A DNA stretch of 64,000 bases from Dysgonomonas sp. HDW5A (GTDB lineage: Bacteria > Bacteroidota > Bacteroidia > Bacteroidales > Dysgonomonadaceae): the NCBI RefSeq assembly GCF_011299555.1, contig NZ_CP049857.1, positions 1,550,001-1,614,000 on the forward strand, read 5' to 3'. The notes below the pieces were generated by a model, which saw only the letters and a program-made list of their open reading frames with translations, made no database searches and had not been told where the DNA came from. Position 1 is the first letter of the stretch. Each line of letters opens with the position of its first letter. Below are positions 45,562 through 53,400 of this stretch, piece after piece. Both the position numbers and the translations under genes were made by a program.

Positions 45562-46569
45562 TTTCTTTTTTGCAGCTATTGCCTGATTAGCAGTTACAGC
45601 TACCATTTTATATATATCGTCTACAGAACAACCTCTCGACAAATCGTTAACCGGAGCAGCCATACCTTGAAGAACTGGACCTACTGCTTCGGCACCCGCC
45701 AAGCGTTGTACTAGCTTATAACTGATATTACCCACTTCTAATGTAGGGAATACAAGCACATTGGCTTTACCGGCAACCGAACTTCCGGGTGCTTTACTGT
45801 TTCCTACGGATGGAACCAACGCCGCATCGGCTTGCAACTCTCCGTCAATTTCTACAGTCGGGTCTAATTTTTTCGCCAAAGCTGTAGCTTCAACCACTTT
45901 GTCTACCATCGGGTCTTTAGCGCTTCCTTTTGTAGAAAAACTTAGCATGGCAACTCTAGGCTCTTCGCCAACCAATGCTCTTGCCGTGTGTGCAGAGGCT
46001 ATTGCTATTTCTGCCAATTGAGGTGCTGTAGGATTAGGTGTTACTGCACAGTCTGCAAATACGAGTACTCCATTAGGTACATATTGGTTGTTCTCCACAA
46101 ACATCATAAATGCTCCTGAAACTACACTAATTCCGGGTGCTGTTTTTATGATTTGCAGAGCAGGACGCAAGACATTTCCGGTTGTATTTTGAGCTCCGGC
46201 AATTTCGCCGTCAGCATCTCCGTTTTTAATCATCAAACAAGCCAGATACAAAGGGTCTTCAGTCAATGTTACAGCTTGTTCGGGTGTCATACCTTTTGCT
46301 TTACGCAATTCGAAAAGCAAATCGGCATATTCTTGTTTTTTAGCATTATTTTTAGGATCAACAATATGAGCCTTATCTATATGGCTTAAATTAAATTTTT
46401 CTGCCAGATTTTTAATTTCGGTAGGATTTCCTATCAGAATAATCTCTGCAACTCCATCAGCAAGCAATTGGTCTGCTGCTTTTATTGTTCTTTCTTCTGT
46501 TCCTTCGGGCAATACAATGCGTTGTTTGTTTGCTTTAGCTCTGGCAATAATTTCATTAATAAGATCCAT
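45559..46569 (-). CDS. pta: Phosphate acetyltransferase
   Basis: The 336-residue protein is the short (non-fused) form of Pta. Motifs include RIVLPEGTEERTIKAADQLL at the start, PNPTAPQLAEIAIASAHTAR, RVAMLSFSTKGSAKDP and VLVFPTLEVGNISYKLVQRL. It converts acetyl-CoA plus phosphate to acetyl phosphate and CoA, feeding ackA. It is first in the minus-strand unit pta / dehydrogenase-like / ackA, with gaps of 108 and 102 bases that each hold a hairpin repeat. A promoter-like element lies about 90 bases upstream. Confidence 0.96.
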   Translation of the reverse strand: MDLINEIIARAKANKQRIVLPEGTEERTIKAADQLLADGVAEIILIGNPTEIKNLAEKFNLSHIDKAHIVDPKNNAKKQEYADLLFELRKAKGMTPEQAVTLTEDPLYLACLMIKNGDADGEIAGAQNTTGNVLRPALQIIKTAPGISVVSGAFMMFVENNQYVPNGVLVFADCAVTPNPTAPQLAEIAIASAHTARALVGEEPRVAMLSFSTKGSAKDPMVDKVVEATALAKKLDPTVEIDGELQADAALVPSVGNSKAPGSSVAGKANVLVFPTLEVGNISYKLVQRLAGAEAVGPVLQGMAAPVNDLSRGCSVDDIYKMVAVTANQAIAAKKK

Positions 46570-46873
46570 AATCTACTATTTATTATTTTACAAGATCGTC
46601 TTTAACTTCATTTTAAGTGTTATAACGGCAATCTTTTTATTTAGTTTTTTTATTAACACAAATATAGTAAATTGTAACATGGACTTTACAATTTTAAGCA
46701 ATAAAAATATCTTGTATTTTAAATAATTATATATCCTCCCACCAAACACACAAAACAGACAAAGTATCTTAACACTCTGCCTGTAGCATATTCTTAGCAT
46801 AATTTATTCAAAAAACGTTTTTAGTTCCTTGAAATAAATAATTGGCGAAGGATTGGAATCAATCCTTATTCCT
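46570..46873. other. Intergenic region upstream of pta
   Basis: This 304-base AT-rich stretch lies between the pta start and the stop of the next minus-strand gene. It holds a candidate pta promoter (46659-46666). I see no gene, RNA or repeat in the rest. Confidence 0.6.
46659..46666 (-). promoter_or_regulatory. Candidate pta promoter
   Basis: On the minus strand TATATTTG fits TAnnTTTG, with an ATTG about 22 bases upstream. It would give a leader of roughly 80 bases. Confidence 0.45.
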
Positions 46874-47608
46874 TTAGTGATTTTCGAGCCAATATATATA
46901 TGGTTTTATCCAAAGTTGAATTGATGCTTGAGTATCTTGTTTAAGAAAATCCAGTGCTCCCCGAGAAAACGCATATTGCTTTTCGATCAAAGGGTATACA
47001 GTTTCATCAAACAATATATTTTCACGGATTTGTTCAATCTTCAATAAATCTGTTTCTGTAGGCTCATCACAGTATTCTAAATCGGGACTCACTAAATAAA
47101 TCATTGTATCATACCATTGTGCACTAAGGTCAGTATTCTTTTGCTCTTTTGCCGAACATACTACAATATCTACCATATCCAGCCAAGGCAATTGTGTTAC
47201 CCCCTGCTTCTCTTCCCCTTCAATTACACCACTATCTACTAGTTTTTGCCAAATCGAACTACCCGCCACTATGTGAAATAAAGGTTTTCCGTTACCCTCT
47301 TTTCCTATATCTTTAATTAAAGATTCGTTGTCTAACCAAAACCATGTTTCATTATTTCTTTTAGCCTCTTCTATCTTAGGTTTTAATTTCTCATAATCAG
47401 GATGCTTATCTATCGGAATACTTATCAAATAATGATATTTCTTTAAAATATCATATACTCTAAAATATGTATAACCAGTATCAAACATTTTCTGAAACTC
47501 ATATAAACTATGTATAATATTACGCTTATCCTGCAATTTCAAATCTTTATTATTGTCTATACAAGATACAGAGTCTATTACAACTCCTTCAATTTCGTAC
47601 ATTCCCAT
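46874..47608 (-). CDS. Cytoplasmic protein of unknown function
   Basis: The 244-residue protein has no signal peptide or membrane segment. It is acidic and rich in Trp, Tyr and Ile (for example NNETWFWLDNESLIKD and STQASIQ-like LWIKPYIYWLENH at the end). No motif of an enzyme, DNA-binding or toxin family is evident to me. A start at the third residue (Met) is possible. It stands alone, divergent from the C10 protease gene. Codon use looks ordinary and the frame is long, so it is very probably a real gene. Confidence 0.75.
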   Translation of the reverse strand: MGMYEIEGVVIDSVSCIDNNKDLKLQDKRNIIHSLYEFQKMFDTGYTYFRVYDILKKYHYLISIPIDKHPDYEKLKPKIEEAKRNNETWFWLDNESLIKDIGKEGNGKPLFHIVAGSSIWQKLVDSGVIEGEEKQGVTQLPWLDMVDIVVCSAKEQKNTDLSAQWYDTMIYLVSPDLEYCDEPTETDLLKIEQIRENILFDETVYPLIEKQYAFSRGALDFLKQDTQASIQLWIKPYIYWLENH

Positions 47609-48072
47609 CGTGAATTTATTTTTTTGTTAGTGGATTGTAAATATAAGATATTTAATTCTTCTTTTATTTTGACTCTAGCTGTTTGTGATTAAATCTGAAC
47701 TAAAAAACAGCCAGGCTAAAGTATCACCTCACTATACAGAAACCTTTTATTTTCTGAATACACTTACTACTCGTATTATACATGCCTCCGTTTAACCCTT
47801 TTGGTATGTGAATAAAATTCTTAATACATTAAAAAACCTCTTGACATATATCTAAATTATGAATTAAACGAGCGAAAATTGTAAATGAGATTACTTCAAT
47901 TCAAATTAATTTTGTAATAATTTCTTTCTAAGAAGATCTTATATCATTCACACACAAAAGTGATTGACAATAAAGATTTAGAGCAACACGCTTAACACGA
48001 AGAATTATTACTATTAAGATAAGATCCTGTATTTGATATTAAAACAGGACACAAACTTTAAAACACAAAATT
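47609..48072. other. Divergent intergenic region before the C10 protease locus
   Basis: This 464-base AT-rich stretch must hold promoters for the unknown gene (minus) and the C10 protease (plus). I found no convincing TAnnTTTG element for the protease, no open frame of note and no copy of the hairpin repeat. Confidence 0.55.
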
Positions 48073-49461
48073 ATGACGAAATCTTTCTTTTACATGACAC
48101 TATGTCTTTTTATTTTACTCACTTCGTGTACTGACAATAGCGATTTAGATAGTAATCTATCATCCCACAAGCTAAAACTAGATATGGGAGAAACAAAAAT
48201 GAAAACACAAGAAGAAGCTATTGATATACTATATTCTTTTATAGATGATTTAAACGCTCAAAATGGGGTATACACCAAAAGCAGTAGGAATAGTATAAAA
48301 ATAAACGGAATAAAATCGGTTTCCGCATTGTCTTATTCCGGCAAGAGCCAAGTAGCTCTAAACAAGCTTAGATCTGTAGATTCGGCAGACAGTATTCCTG
48401 TATATGAATTTAATATTGAAGAAGCTAATGGCAAATCGGGATTTGCAGTGATGCTTGCAGACAAACGATTTGATGATGTGTTAGCATACTCAACGGATGG
48501 TTCATTGTCTGACACAACATTTAATGTTGGATTATCCTTGTTGTTATCCCGAATATCCGATTATGTCGAGATTTTAAACGGTGAATCAGTACAAGAATAT
48601 GCAGATTGGTTATGCAATAGTGTTTCCGGAACAGAAAAATACATCAAGCGATTTGCCAGTGAAGCCGACTACAAGAGCTTTTTTCAAAATAATGGTTATT
48701 ACGGAGAATGGGACAAAAGAGAATACCAAGCACGCTTTATCCCAGTTAAATGGAAGCAAACAGCCCCATATAACAGTATGGTTTTTACACCTGAAGGTCA
48801 ACCTGCTAAAGCCGGATGTGGGGCAGTAGCTTTAGGCCAGTTGATGGCATATTATAAAAAGCCTCAAGGATATGACTGGAATTTACTTACTCAAACGCCA
48901 ACCATAGAAACTGTTGCAAATGGAGGTAGCCAAGCTCGCATAAATGAAGTTTCTCGTTTATTATATGATATAGGTAAAGATGGGGTTGGTTATATAGATT
49001 ATACTCCTACGGGGAGTAGTATACAAGATTATAATATTTGGAATGTATTAAAGTTATTTGGTTATGTATATGCATATGATTCTTCGGGGAGGTATGCTAA
49101 TTTTCCTAATGCAACTACTATTTTAACAGAATTAACCGATGGATATCCCGTATTAATAGGGGCTGATGAATATTATAGCAGGATAGATCCAGCTAAAAAG
49201 GAATTAGGTCATGTATGGATTATTGATGGAATATTCCGTAAAGAACGGGATCGTTATTTTGTGGAAGATATTTTACCTACTAACAATAATCCATTTTATA
49301 GAGAACTCTGGTCTTACAGAGAGCGCTTTACGCAAGTGCATTGTAATTGGGGATGGGGTGGCAGCTCCGACGGATGGTATAGCCACAGGTTGTTTACTCC
49401 GATTAATGAACCTTACAAATTCGATAAAAGCTTTGTATTATTTCTTTCAAATCCTCGATAA
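48073..49461 (+). CDS. C10 family (streptopain-like) cysteine protease, lipoprotein
   Basis: The 462-residue protein has a lipoprotein signal (FYMTLCLFILLTSC), a propeptide region (about 30-210) and a C10 catalytic domain. The nucleophile is Cys249 in AKAGCGAVALGQLMAYY and the catalytic His is 380 in LGHVWIIDGIFRK, followed by the CNWGWGGSSDGWY motif. The closest known enzymes are streptococcal SpeB and the Bacteroides Bfp/Btp proteases, made as zymogens. The lipid anchor would hold it on the cell envelope. Two tandem small lipoprotein genes follow (21-base gap) in the place where C10 inhibitor genes are known. A decayed paralogue is at 9436-9990. Confidence 0.93.
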   Translation: MTKSFFYMTLCLFILLTSCTDNSDLDSNLSSHKLKLDMGETKMKTQEEAIDILYSFIDDLNAQNGVYTKSSRNSIKINGIKSVSALSYSGKSQVALNKLRSVDSADSIPVYEFNIEEANGKSGFAVMLADKRFDDVLAYSTDGSLSDTTFNVGLSLLLSRISDYVEILNGESVQEYADWLCNSVSGTEKYIKRFASEADYKSFFQNNGYYGEWDKREYQARFIPVKWKQTAPYNSMVFTPEGQPAKAGCGAVALGQLMAYYKKPQGYDWNLLTQTPTIETVANGGSQARINEVSRLLYDIGKDGVGYIDYTPTGSSIQDYNIWNVLKLFGYVYAYDSSGRYANFPNATTILTELTDGYPVLIGADEYYSRIDPAKKELGHVWIIDGIFRKERDRYFVEDILPTNNNPFYRELWSYRERFTQVHCNWGWGGSSDGWYSHRLFTPINEPYKFDKSFVLFLSNPR

Positions 49462-49482
49462 AACCATTTAAAAGATCAAAAA

Positions 49483-49995
49483 ATGAAAAAAACAATAATA
49501 TCATTGACGATAGTCGGCTTTCTTATGAGTATCATTTCTTGCAGTAAGGATGACGATATTCAAACAGACCCAAAAGTAGAGAATCCGAATTACTTGAGAG
49601 ATGTTGCAGGTAATTTTGAAATTAAGAATGGTCTTTATCTCAAGATACGTGGAACCTTGGGTGCTTCCCATACCTCTTATATATTTTCAGCTCAGGAAAA
49701 TAATATCGGGATATACCTCTGCTGGGAAATACCAACTAATACATCCCAAATAGGAACATTCGATATTAGTTCTGGTTTTTATATAAATCCGAATGAAGTT
49801 CTCTTTGGTCAGAGTATAGAAGGTACTGTAACAATAGATAAAATAGATTATTCAGGAATAATACCAGATAAAATAGGTGTACGTCCTGTTCTTTTGGAAG
49901 GATCCTATTCTTTTCAGGTTCGTAGCTACAATTTGGTGATGCTGGAGCGAGGCGGTACATTTCATTATGAAGGGGAATATCCTCGCGAATATTGA
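49483..49995 (+). CDS. Small lipoprotein, candidate C10-protease inhibitor, copy 1
   Basis: The 170-residue protein has a complete lipoprotein signal (MKKTIISLTIVGFLMSIISC) and a beta-rich mature part with NPNYLRDVAGNFEIKNGLYL, YIFSAQENNIGIYLCWEIP and a closing GGTFHYEGEY. No named family is recognised with certainty. In Bacteroides, C10 proteases are accompanied by small lipocalin-like inhibitors, and this size and position fit such a role; that is inference. It begins 21 bases after the protease and overlaps the next copy at its stop codon. Confidence 0.78.
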   Translation: MKKTIISLTIVGFLMSIISCSKDDDIQTDPKVENPNYLRDVAGNFEIKNGLYLKIRGTLGASHTSYIFSAQENNIGIYLCWEIPTNTSQIGTFDISSGFYINPNEVLFGQSIEGTVTIDKIDYSGIIPDKIGVRPVLLEGSYSFQVRSYNLVMLERGGTFHYEGEYPREY

Positions 49996-50477
49996 TGATA
50001 GTCGGTTTTCTTATGAGTATTATTTCGTGTAGTAAAGATGACGATCTTCAAATAGAGCCAAAAGTAGAGAATCCCAATTATTTGAAAGATGTCGCAGGTC
50101 GTTTTGAGATTAAGAGTGGTTTCTATTTTATGAGAACCGGAATTCTGGGGTCTCCTTATACCTCTTACATGTTTTCAGCACAGGAAAATAATATTTGGAT
50201 AAGCCTAGACTGGGAAGTACCGGATGGCTCTCCTCAAACTGGGACGTTCAATATTAGCAACTGTCTTTATATAAACCCCAATGAAGGTTTCTTTACTCAG
50301 GAGATAAGAGAAGGTACTATAACAATAGATAAAATAGAACAAACAGACATATCAGATCAAGGTGTACGCTATATTCTCGTGGAAGGATCTTATGCCTTCA
50401 GTGCCCGTAGATATGACTCGTTAATGGGGAAAGCTGGTAAATTTCATTATGAAGGGAAATCCGATTTTTATAGGTAG
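49995..50477 (+). CDS. Small lipoprotein, tandem copy 2 with shortened signal peptide
   Basis: This 160-residue protein is a clear duplicate of the previous gene (NPNYLKDVAGRFEIKSGFYF, YMFSAQENNIWISLDWEVP, GKFHYEGK). Its start lies in the previous stop (TGATG), with ATG at 49995; a TTG at 49992 would add one residue. The copy begins directly with MIVGFLMSIISC, so the basic N-terminal part (MKKTIISL in copy 1) is missing and only about 11 residues precede the lipobox Cys. Export and lipidation may be weaker or lost. The DNA around the junction matches the internal start of copy 1 (GATAGTCGG), pointing to a recombination joint. Confidence 0.75.
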   Translation: MIVGFLMSIISCSKDDDLQIEPKVENPNYLKDVAGRFEIKSGFYFMRTGILGSPYTSYMFSAQENNIWISLDWEVPDGSPQTGTFNISNCLYINPNEGFFTQEIREGTITIDKIEQTDISDQGVRYILVEGSYAFSARRYDSLMGKAGKFHYEGKSDFYR

Positions 50478-50503
50478 TTCAAAATCAAAAAACAACATAA
50501 ACA

Positions 50504-50534
50504 TTTGTTCGTCAGAAAATAACTCTTATCTTTG
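50504..50534 (+). promoter_or_regulatory. rpsO promoter
   Basis: TTTG at 50504-50507, exactly 19 bases, then TATCTTTG at 50527-50534. This is the best match to the Bacteroidetes consensus in the window. Transcription would start near 50541, giving a leader of about 28 bases. Confidence 0.85.
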
Positions 50535-50568
50535 CAGCGAATTTTTAATCAAAATAAAAAAACGAATT

Positions 50569-50838
50569 ATGTATTTAGATTCGCAAAAGAAAGAAGAAAT
50601 CTTCGCTAAATACGGAAAGTCTAACACTGATACTGGCTCACCTGAAGCGCAGATTGCATTGTTTTCGTACCGTATTTCGCATTTGACTGGTCACTTAAAG
50701 TCAAATCACAAAGATTATAACACTGAACGTGCTCTTAAAATGTTGGTAGGTAAACGTCGTCGTTTATTGGATTACCTGATCGAAGTAGATATCAACAGAT
50801 ATCGTGCTATCATCAAAGAGCTTGGAATCAGAAAGTAA
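50569..50838 (+). CDS. rpsO: 30S ribosomal protein S15
   Basis: The 89-residue protein is a standard S15: FAKYGKSNTDTGSPEAQIAL, HLTGHLKSNHKDYNTERALK and the C-terminal RRRLLDYLIEVDINRYRAII. S15 binds 16S rRNA early in assembly of the 30S platform. I start it at ATG 50569; a longer frame opens at 50449 but would begin inside the lipoprotein gene and ahead of the rpsO promoter. A strong terminator follows at once, so it is a single-gene unit. Confidence 0.98.
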   Translation: MYLDSQKKEEIFAKYGKSNTDTGSPEAQIALFSYRISHLTGHLKSNHKDYNTERALKMLVGKRRRLLDYLIEVDINRYRAIIKELGIRK

Positions 50839-50857
50839 ATTCTTTTCCAAAAGAACA

Positions 50858-50900
50858 AAAGTTACTCCTAAGCAATTAGGCAGTAACTTTTTTTTCTTTT
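50858..50900 (+). terminator. rpsO intrinsic terminator
   Basis: AAAGTTACT at 50858-50866 pairs with AGTAACTTT at 50882-50890, with an inner CCTAA/TTAGG stem, then a T-run. It starts 20 bases past the rpsO stop. Confidence 0.92.
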
Positions 50901-50971
50901 AACATTATTTCCTTCCCCGAATATTAACATTCGCACTACTCTTATATCTTAATTAATTAGCAATCAGTTCA

Positions 50972-52390
50972 ATGCTATTTACAAGTATTCCATTTCTCAT
51001 TCTATTTATTATAACTTTTACCCTGTATTATTTACCTAAGGTATCTAAGCATCAGGTATCTATATTAGTAATTGCCAGTTTGATCTTTTATGCATACGAT
51101 CAACCTTGGTTTACACTCTTACTCCTATTTTCTGCCGGAATTAACATTGCTGCCAGTTATTATGTAGTATATGGAGACCCGAAAAAAAGAAAGCTTGTGG
51201 CAACAACGGGCGTTGTCCTCAATGTTATCGGTCTGGCTTTCTTCAAATATAGCCCGTTAATATCGGCTACTTTTTTCAATCCGGAAGGTTCAATAGGACA
51301 TTTTCTCTTAATGATACCGTTACCTATAGGTATCTCATTCTTTACCTTTGAAGGAATCAGTTTATTAATTGATGTATGGAGGGATAAAGAAGCCAATGAG
51401 AAAGCTAAAAGTTTTATTCCTGTTTCTTTATCACAACACGCTCAACGGACCTTGTTCTTCATTTCGTTTTTCCCACACCTTATAGCCGGTCCTATATTGA
51501 AGGCTCATGACTTTTATCCTCAAATAATGGATAAATATTTCAAAGAAATAAACTGGGAAAGTGCCTTTAAAAGCCTGACTGTAGGATATTTCTTAAAAAT
51601 GGTTGTAGCGGATAATCTGAAAAATTTCACATTCTGGATCAGCTATCCATTTTTTGAAGCCTATTCATCCATGGACTTACTGGTAATTCTGTTCGGATAT
51701 ACCATGCAAATCTTCTCCGATTTTGCAGGCTACTCACTTATTGCAATAGGGCTTGCCAAACTATTCGGTTACGATTTTCAAACAAACTTTGACTTTCCAT
51801 ACATCTCGACTTCTTTTAAAGAATTCTGGAGACGCTGGCATATATCGTTATCTACGTTTTTGATGCAATATTTATACATACCGCTCGGAGGAAGCCGTAA
51901 AGGTAAGTTTATGACTTACTTCAACTTAATGCTCACTATGACATTAGGAGGTATATGGCATGGAGCAGGTTGGGGATTCGCTCTTTGGGGATTCGTTCAG
52001 GGAAGCTTACTTGCTATTGAACGTCTGGCAAACGATAATTTCAAACTGAAACGCAGGTTACCTAAATTTTTCGACCCGTTCAAAATATTCATTGTGGTAG
52101 GTATGTTTACCTTATCATGGCCATTATTTGTATTACCCAAGTTTGAATATACACTTGGCTATTTTCAGGCAATAGCACATAATATATTTCTCCAGAGTAA
52201 TGTAAAACTCAATATGTATATATTCTTATATTCTATTCCTGTAATCATTTACCATTTATTGTACCTTTCGAAAGGCACAAAATTTTGGGACGCATTTAAA
52301 AAGAAAGAATATATATTTTACGGAATCCTGTTGTTCTTTCTTATAACGAATGCCGGAACCAGCGGTTCATTTATTTATTTTCAGTTTTAA
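50972..52390 (+). CDS. MBOAT family O-acyltransferase (AlgI/DltB-like)
   Basis: The 472-residue membrane protein has about ten to twelve hydrophobic segments. MBOAT hallmarks are FFPHLIAGPI, FWRRWHISLSTFLMQYLYIPLGG and the catalytic-His segment LGGIWHGAGWGFALWG. Such enzymes pass an acyl (usually acetyl) group across the membrane to a glycan or other acceptor. The next gene encodes an SGNH-type single-pass protein, the usual partner that completes the transfer outside. The acceptor is unknown. The stop codon is fused to a copy of the hairpin repeat. Confidence 0.93.
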   Translation: MLFTSIPFLILFIITFTLYYLPKVSKHQVSILVIASLIFYAYDQPWFTLLLLFSAGINIAASYYVVYGDPKKRKLVATTGVVLNVIGLAFFKYSPLISATFFNPEGSIGHFLLMIPLPIGISFFTFEGISLLIDVWRDKEANEKAKSFIPVSLSQHAQRTLFFISFFPHLIAGPILKAHDFYPQIMDKYFKEINWESAFKSLTVGYFLKMVVADNLKNFTFWISYPFFEAYSSMDLLVILFGYTMQIFSDFAGYSLIAIGLAKLFGYDFQTNFDFPYISTSFKEFWRRWHISLSTFLMQYLYIPLGGSRKGKFMTYFNLMLTMTLGGIWHGAGWGFALWGFVQGSLLAIERLANDNFKLKRRLPKFFDPFKIFIVVGMFTLSWPLFVLPKFEYTLGYFQAIAHNIFLQSNVKLNMYIFLYSIPVIIYHLLYLSKGTKFWDAFKKKEYIFYGILLFFLITNAGTSGSFIYFQF

Positions 52391-52420
52391 GGTCATGTAC
52401 CTTTTTGAATTTTAGGAAGC
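52389..52420 (+). repeat. Dispersed hairpin repeat copy fused to the MBOAT stop codon
   Basis: TAAGGTCATGTACCTT (stop included) then TTTGAATTTTAGGAAGC. It lies between MBOAT and its partner gene, so it may lower expression of the second gene. Confidence 0.6.
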
Positions 52421-52500
52421 ACAACATATACCGACAGGATATTTATGCCACTAAAATATAGTATTAAATATTATTGCTTACTTAATATATTATTCCGATT

Positions 52501-53400
52501 ATGATAAAAAAGGCTTTACTGTCATTCTTTATTATCTTCATGACATATACGATCATAGTCACCTATGTGGTAAATCCACACAAATTTGTTTCGGAGCACC
52601 AATGGCAAGACAACCAGATAAAGGCTCAGGAGTACTTGTATTCCAATACCGATTCTATTAAGCATATTATTGTAGGCTCTTCATTGGCCGACAGGCTTGT
52701 AGTGGGTTATCTACCTGACATATATAACCTCTCGATGGGAGGATTAGGAGCTTTTGACGGATTACAAACAATAACGAAAAAAGGAGTATATCCCAAAACG
52801 GTTTTCATCGAAATGAATAAGCTCGACAGAAAAGCTTCAACAGACTTTACAACATCGTTAAATAATCCGATAATGACTTTCCTGCGCAAGTATTTTATAT
52901 CTATACGTGATGGAAAACAGCCTATGGGATTCATTGCCATACCTTATGGTGAGAAAGTTACAGCTTATGGATTATACCTTGCACAGACAGCGGTTCATAC
53001 TATAGCTGGAAAGATCATTGCAAGAGAAAAAGAAGGGTTAGAAGAGGTGGATATGGTTACTAAAATCTTACCCCGATTATTGGAGGAAGAATCACATATA
53101 CCCAATGCAGCAGACCTGGAAAAAGATGCTCAGAATTTAAAGAAGTATGTTGATATTCTTGAGAAGAATCATGTAACCGTGGTATTTTTCGAAATGCCAA
53201 TACAGCATCAGCTATGCGGCCTAAGCAAGCCCGAAGCGATACGAAATCAGTTCTACAAAACATTTCCCCGCGATAAATATCAATATATAGATATGCCTGA
53301 ATGTAACGATTACACAACAACGGACGGACTGCATCTTGACAAAGCATCAGCAGAAAAGTACACGTTCCTTTTTAAGGACGCAATGAGTAAACTTAAGTAG
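52501..53400 (+). CDS. SGNH-hydrolase-like partner of the MBOAT acyltransferase
   Basis: The 299-residue protein has one N-terminal membrane helix (about 6-25, FFIIFMTYTIIVTYVV) and an extracytoplasmic domain. The block VGSSLADRL places a candidate nucleophile Ser at 60-61, and the C-terminal block TTDGLHLD gives D275 and H278, the Asp-x-x-His of SGNH/GDSL enzymes. This is the AlgJ/DltD type of partner that accepts the acyl group moved by an MBOAT protein. It is 110 bases after the MBOAT gene. Its end overlaps the convergent MscS gene by 8 bases. Confidence 0.8.
   Translation: MIKKALLSFFIIFMTYTIIVTYVVNPHKFVSEHQWQDNQIKAQEYLYSNTDSIKHIIVGSSLADRLVVGYLPDIYNLSMGGLGAFDGLQTITKKGVYPKTVFIEMNKLDRKASTDFTTSLNNPIMTFLRKYFISIRDGKQPMGFIAIPYGEKVTAYGLYLAQTAVHTIAGKIIAREKEGLEEVDMVTKILPRLLEEESHIPNAADLEKDAQNLKKYVDILEKNHVTVVFFEMPIQHQLCGLSKPEAIRNQFYKTFPRDKYQYIDMPECNDYTTTDGLHLDKASAEKYTFLFKDAMSKLK

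Noticed and set aside
50449-50568. Longer start for rpsO
   Set aside because: It would begin inside the preceding lipoprotein gene and upstream of the consensus rpsO promoter; S15 starts at the ATG at 50569.
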